From NCBI GenBank assembly GCA_037179385.1, contig CM074179.1, positions 558,001 to 622,000 of the forward strand: a stretch of 64,000 nt of DNA, in the 5' to 3' direction. The notes beneath the pieces were generated by a model. It was not told the origin of the DNA and ran no database searches. It worked only from the letters and a program-made list of their open reading frames with translations. Positions 58,541 to 64,000 of the stretch are shown here, one piece after another. The first letter of the stretch is position 1; each line of letters begins with the position of its first letter. This stretch comes from Holothuria scabra (lineage: Eukaryota > Echinodermata > Holothuroidea > Aspidochirotida > Holothuriidae). Made by a program: the position numbers and the translations under genes.

Positions 58541-59639
58541 CTGAGAAAGAAATTAACAAGCACAGAGAAACCCTATCAATCAATTACGATGTTGAATGGA
58601 TATTTGCACAGGTGCTCATATAGTACGGGTTTAGATCGTATTCCGGGATAGGGGACATAATTTTCTATCAGCAGCAACCGCAAGCCGTGTCACGGACTGC
58701 AAGAAACAGGAACCAGGGCGTTACGTGTTCAAGAATCTCCGAACAAACATATATTACTGCGTTTTGGATTCCCAGTTTCAATCGGACAACAGTTTGCTGA
58801 AATTCTGAAGTTTTAGAAAGAAGTATCACATGGGAATAGCGACATGTGTTCCTCATATTTCCTTTGACGTAAATTTCCCCCACCCCTCTGCCCTCAACAT
58901 GGAAGCTCCCGGCTCTTTGCTTTTTCTGTGCCTTTTTCCATGTAATTTTGGGTAAGGTAATATAATAACTTATTTAATTGTACATTATTCACTAAACACT
59001 CTCTTTTCGGTTTTATGGACTTTTTTCTCTTCGTTACTCGTTTGATGATATCACCTACTCTTTAAAAAGAACTGGTGTAAATGTTTAAAGAGAAATATAC
59101 CAGTCAAAGAAAACAGCTGTGTTCATTATCAAACCGTCCAGTCTGATCCATAAAGAACAGCAAGGGCTTAATCTCTCCTTTAAGGAGTGGCACAGGAACT
59201 GTTATGGAAGTTGAAACATTTGAATTTTTCTAAGTTCGACTGAACAAAAACACGTGACTGGACATCTTTTGGGGAAATTTTACTTACCCCTCATGATAAA
59301 AATGTGATCTTAAAAGGAAACGATGCAACGTTTAATCTTAAGCTATATTGAGAGTACTAACTTTTTTTGGTTATAACTTTCTTACAGGGAGAGCTTGCTA
59401 CAAAATTAAGTTATAAGAAATGAGTTTTAAAAGAAAAAGTATTTCTTAAGGAGACATCTAAATTTTTACCTTCAACGTTTCGTAATCTGAGAACGGAAAG
59501 AGAATCAGTCTCGATCGAGTGTGGTAGAAGACAGCCCCAGAACCTGTTCAACGGAAGTGACGACACATGGATTTTAAAACGCAACGATTTTTTTACACTT
59601 GAACCGACGTTAAAGTGGAAATTCAGATCCTTAACTTGA

Positions 59640-59850
59640 ATAAGTGTAGTGGATTGTCCTGTTTTATGATTGGCTTTTGAAAGTCTTATGACACTATCTT
59701 TTATCCTTAAATGTGAAGTTTACTAGGCTTAATTTATCGTAAACATCCAATATTGAAGCCCTAAAATATTTAGAAAAATGCTTTGGAGAGAAATTAAAAG
59801 AAAATGGCGAGATTCAGCTGTCGCTTAACAATAAATAAAAGCGACAGCTT
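59640..59850 (+). repeat. MITE copy C
   Basis: CTGTTTTATGATTGGCTTTT, then CAATATTGAAGCCCTAAAATAT and GAGAGAAATTA follow the same order as 7570-7770. Confidence 0.7.
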
Positions 59851-61099
59851 TAAAACTTTTTTTACTAAGTATAACTTAGTATAAGTGTAAATAACATTTT
59901 TTGTTCAATTCTAAGGTAAATTCACATTTCAATATTATTAAACGCTACACGCTCTCTGTATTTTTTTTCTAGTAATTGTTAAACATACCCAAAGAAGTGT
60001 CAATCATAAAACTCAATGGTATGGAACAACAGTCAGGGCGGGGGGGGGGGGGCTGTGTCATGTCACGACTCACTGATACCCCTTTTGTTTTTATCCCCTA
60101 ACTTAACGTACAATTTAATTAAACAAAGTTGTAACTACTGGTAGCTTGTGTAGGACCAACTTGCATATCAGGGTACATAATTTATCGAAATATTTCAAAT
60201 GGGAGGGAATCATGTACCGATAATCACTCACAACATATTACATACCCCCACCCCCACCCCCTCTCGACGAGAAATCATGATTAAACGCAACTGATGTGTA
60301 TATAATATAGAAGGTCTTTTAGAAAAAGATGAGGGGGCTAAAGATCCATCATGGATTACAACTGTAGTACTCAGTAGCATGAGTCCTGTACCCTCACCCA
60401 CATTGAAACAATTTTGAAAACATGGTGCTGCCACCGTTTCGCTCCACGGTGGTGTGTCTTTAAATCCTCCCGCCTCTATGGCCAAGAGCCGTTCGGCGAA
60501 ACCAAACAAATACTCCCAAACAATGTATTGAACAGTTCCTTTTCGCTTATGCTGAAACTCTGCTTAGTTTCTACATTGACCGTAGTAACGAACAAGTCAA
60601 GGTATACCCCACTGTTTGTATGAATTTAACTTGAAAATCTGTGTTTTAATTTAAAATTTGCCCCTCACATGAAAGAAGATCGAATAAAAATAATTTAATT
60701 CCATATTAAGTATTAGAGAAGGAAACCTAAACTGTAGTGGCAATAAAACTTTTAGCTTTTTTCATGTAGTCGTAGGCTACTGTTCTAACCTAGGCGTTTG
60801 AGCGATTCCATTGTGTTGTTGGCATGCGCAATAGCCAATCGTAGTTAAAGTGTATAATAATACTGTCAAATTGGATATAAAATCGATCAAATATGCAAAT
60901 TAAGCAAACAACAAATAAAAAATTAACAAATTATAATAAATTTCATGTAAACCCGACGTATCCTGAAGAGTTAGCACTCTTACTCTTATAGGGTGATGTA
61001 ATTAATTAAGCGGCCTCTGTGCAACACGCTCTGGAAGCAAACAGGAAATGTTCAAGGTCATAAAAACATTTTTAACTTAAAAATTGAACAAAGCAGTTT

Positions 61100-61200
61100 A
61101 CGTGAGTTGTACAACGAGAAAGTCACAAATTATTGCGCAATAGACCAATTTGTTTTAAGAGAATAAACTTCATCATTTTATATCTCAGCTTCGGAATTTC
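61100..61200 (+). repeat. Dispersed repeat shared with 56440-56560
   Basis: Second copy of the GAGTTGTACAACGAGAAAGT block followed by CACAAATTATTGCG. Confidence 0.65.
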
Positions 61201-63129
61201 GATGAGAGTTGGACTGTTAGAATTCATTTTTCATGTTTTTTAAAATATAATTTTGTGACTTGAAGTACACTTTTAATTAACATACTATGGGCTAAAGCGT
61301 AATGAGGGATGAACTACTTTTGTTGACTCAAATACAGTATTAACGATTTAATGAAACACAACTACACCGTGGAAGGAAGTCTACAATAAAATGAGGGCGC
61401 CCTAGAAATGGGACAAAACTGTTTCGTATGGAACAAAAAGTATGCGGACCTGTAAATCTCACACCTTTGAATAAAGCCTTCCATGACCATTACTTTAGCT
61501 AAGCCACAGTTGTTAAAGAGACAAGTTGTTTTCTTAAATCAACGCTTCCATTGTTATTGGGGATATTCCTTGTTGACATTTTACAAGGAACAGAATGACG
61601 TCTTTGTAATCGATTTGTCAAATTAAAATAACATCACAAGTTTTCTGAGCATCGTATTTGAAAGGAAGCCTTTAAGATATTTTTGGCATATTCAACGAAT
61701 ACGTCATTGAAATGTAGTTCTTGTTTACACCGTGAGATGGTTAGACAAAGTATATCAAACTGCTTCGATTTTTATAACTAGGTACTTTGCAATTTATTCC
61801 ACATTGACAGGCTTAGCAACATCACTGGAGTCCCATCGACTATCCTATTTTGCCTACGTCCATTCGATAGGAAAAATATTTCTTATACCTTTGAGCAGTG
61901 ACGTAGCCATTGGGGTGAGCAAAGGCAACGGCGTTGATCCATTTCCAAGGGGGAGGGGGGGGGGTTACCATTTGCGATTCGCCGTCCTGAGGTAGTCGTC
62001 TTAAAAAGAAGGAAGGTATCCTCCTCCCATCTTACAAAGTTCAGTATGTTATTATGTTTTTGTAGGAAATGGTGCTGCCTTTAGAGGAAAACCTGTTTAT
62101 ATGATAAAAAGTCTGGCAAATTTTCTTCTTGTTTTTAAAACACACACAAAAAACCAAAAAATAAAAAGAATAAATGAATAAATAAAAAAATAATAACAAA
62201 AAACTGGTAGCGAAGGGGTACTCCTTTAGGCACTCCCATCCTAAACATTATGACTACCTGTTGGTTACATCTGGACCACAAACGAATAATCTTATCAGCT
62301 TAAGAAGGTTGAAAAAAATGAATTAAGAAGGTTCGAAAAGGCAAGTGTATTTCGCACTTTATTTGGACAACATTTAACCTTTAAAAAAATGAAATGTCAA
62401 ATAGTATTAAACTATTTTGCATTATTTACATATTTTACATCAATGCTGGGACCCTTGCTTTCATCGCCATGTCCCAGTACAGAATCAGAGACCATACAGA
62501 CAGATGTTTAGTAAGAAGTCATGGAATCTTACAATGGTTCAATATCAAATTGAAATCAGTCTGTTTTGTCGGTGTTTGAAATGATCAGATCCACGTTATT
62601 TTTCATACCTGCCAAAATACCTTGCTAATGAAAAATGGTTGTAGATACTATACCAAAGGGTAGTTGAAAATGTTGTTTGGCCAAATTATTTACGGTAGCT
62701 CTAAACCGCCATAGGGTGTGTATAAATCTCACAATGCACCCCTATTCGCTACTCGCACTATACGATCAAATCGCCATATTTTGTACCTCATGACGTATAT
62801 AGCTCTTTTTTTTACACATTGTAAATTGATCTTTCATCAGTTGTTTGTTTTATCATTTTTGAACAATTTTTGTGGGTTTTTTTGTTGGGGGGGGGGGGGC
62901 TTTTTGGCGAAGATCCCCTTAAACAGTTAGGGTCTAGTCCCCCAACCCTGACTTGCATTATACACGCTTATGCAGGCAACCACGACAAAATCGTCAACCT
63001 CCTAATTTTATCTCATCTGAGCCCATTACTCCTACAGAGCATGAAGCTTCCACATCCGACGTTGTAGCTCCTTATACAGAGGTTTTAGTAACATCACCGT
63101 GTGCTTGGCAGTCCTGTTAGTATACATAC

Positions 63130-63338
63130 CACAATTTCTCCAGTGCTAGACATTGGGAACAATAATGTAAGATGCCTTTAGTTTCGTGTTCTCCTAATTG
63201 TCTATCCGTTTCCCGAATCCATAGCTTCTTGAGTGTAGCAAGAACTTGTATTGCTGCATGCAATTTCAGCTGAATGCTCACTGATGAAACATCTACTGTA
63301 CTGTAGCAGTCGTATAGACGCACGCATATTATGGGAAT
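63130..63338 (-). CDS. Internal exon of an unidentified gene (69 codons + 2 nt)
   Basis: The acceptor is excellent (TTGTATTGTTTTTACAG) and the donor is consensus (TTGTG then GTATGT). The exon is open throughout and reads IPIICVRLYDCYSTVDVSSV, SIQLKLHAAIQVLATLKKLW, IRETDRQLGEHETKGILHYC, SQCLALEKL, largely amphipathic helix with Leu/Ala/Lys periodicity, as in helical-repeat proteins. It has phase 0 at the start and phase 2 at the end. The rest of the gene must lie to the right of the window and/or at 57.5-58.6 kb. No family recognised. Confidence 0.6.
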
Positions 63339-64000
63339 CTGTAAAAACAATACAAAAAAAAAGAGAATAGCTTATCTCAAAACCCTTGTCAACAAATACG
63401 GTGGAATTGGGTCTAACAAAGGAATTTGGTAACCATTAGGCATGATAAGACATGAGTAGAGAGCATTTTGAAAAAGTTACCAGTGACGTTGCGTCCATAT
63501 GGTCAGAAGGGGACTTTTCCCCAGAGAACGCGGAGCCAAATTGGAAGTGAGGGGGAAAACCATCGAAACGGCCCAATATTTTCAGAAATGCGGTGAAAGG
63601 CGGCCCAAACTCCCACGAAAAAATGCTAGGGCTAAAGCCCCCGACGTCTTTTTAGGCTTTTAACGTCCTGCTTTCGCGTCCCTACAGACTATTGAAAAAC
63701 CCTAGCTCCTCCACGGTAGTAGTTTCACTTTTTTACCAGTTAAAAAAGGGAGTTGTAAGGGATGGAGAGACAACACTCTGAGACTAGGTGTTCTGCCGAA
63801 AAGTAAAGCTCCGCGTTGTCTTTTTAGAAGACCTCCTCTATCACAAAGAGGATTAGTGGAGTGGAAACTCCCGAATTCCTATCCCTGTCGTCTGCCTCAG
63901 CTGAGAGAGGTCTGGGGATAATTTCACCCATCGGTATCACATTGCCATCCGTCAAGAAAAACAAAACTTATTTGACATTGTGCGGCCAGGTGCCCTAATA
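63339..64000. other. No feature seen apart from upstream intron
   Basis: By position this is intron 5' of the exon at 63130-63338. GACGTTGCGTCCATATGG and following CCCC/GGGG-rich words resemble degenerate transposon ends. No exon recognised. Confidence 0.35.

Larger units (their letters stand above)
58541..63129. other. Probable intron or intergenic sequence, no exon established
   Basis: AT-rich with repeats (59640-59850 and 61100-61200 listed separately; G-runs at 60042-60052 and 61952-61964). A GTGACGTAGCCATT repeat end is near 61900. Weak splice-like pairs on the minus strand (near 59280 and 62606) were not strong enough to call. Confidence 0.35.

Noticed and set aside
60228..60509. Minus-strand frame with FGFAERLLAIEAGGFKDTPP
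   Set aside because: It looks protein-like for about 40 residues, but no acceptor was found and the frame runs on through low-complexity CCCCCACCCC sequence.

Overview
This is a metazoan nuclear window. It is AT-rich and intron-rich, and most of it is transposon and repeat sequence. The protein-coding signal consists of short exons with GT/AG boundaries. A DIRS-type tyrosine-recombinase retrotransposon, CR1/L2-like LINE tails, several non-autonomous families with 8-bp target-site duplications (TSDs), and an Ig-type receptor exon together suggest a marine deuterostome. An echinoderm, perhaps a sea cucumber, is my best guess. That is inference, since no rRNA or mitochondrial marker is present.

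Layout. At 1998-10824 (minus) lies a four-exon gene for GID8/TWA1, the LisH-CTLH-CRA subunit of the CTLH ubiquitin ligase. Its introns hold a 12-copy 50-bp minisatellite, decayed duplicate copies of exon 2 (one split by a 1.2-kb insertion), and a nested pair of DNA elements. At 12475-17678 is a nearly complete DIRS element (minus) with gag-like, RT/RNase H and tyrosine recombinase ORFs, inverted terminal repeats and an internal complementary region. The recombinase carries a frameshift.

From 18.9 to 33 kb there is a graveyard of nested elements. LINE 3' ends are split by hAT-like insertions with 8-bp TSDs. GC-rich-TIR elements sit inside one another, and two copies of one 1.6-kb element lie head-to-head 160 bp apart. 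At 34972-46142 (minus) I assembled a five-exon gene for a small single-Ig-domain membrane protein: signal peptide, Ig domain, stalk, TM helix and short tail. A foldback element sits in its last intron. At 50.07-51.79 kb is an 11-copy, 156-bp satellite in which most units carry a perfect DR1 nuclear-receptor half-site pair.

The right end (53-64 kb) contains isolated exons on the minus strand that look real but that I could not identify (57574-58540 and 63130-63338), a possible small Cys-rich secreted ORF (53603-53785), and dispersed MITEs.

GID8 and the Ig-domain gene are the only multi-exon genes resolved from first to last coding exon. They show no functional link to each other. Exon models rest on splice consensus, phase agreement and translated sense only.
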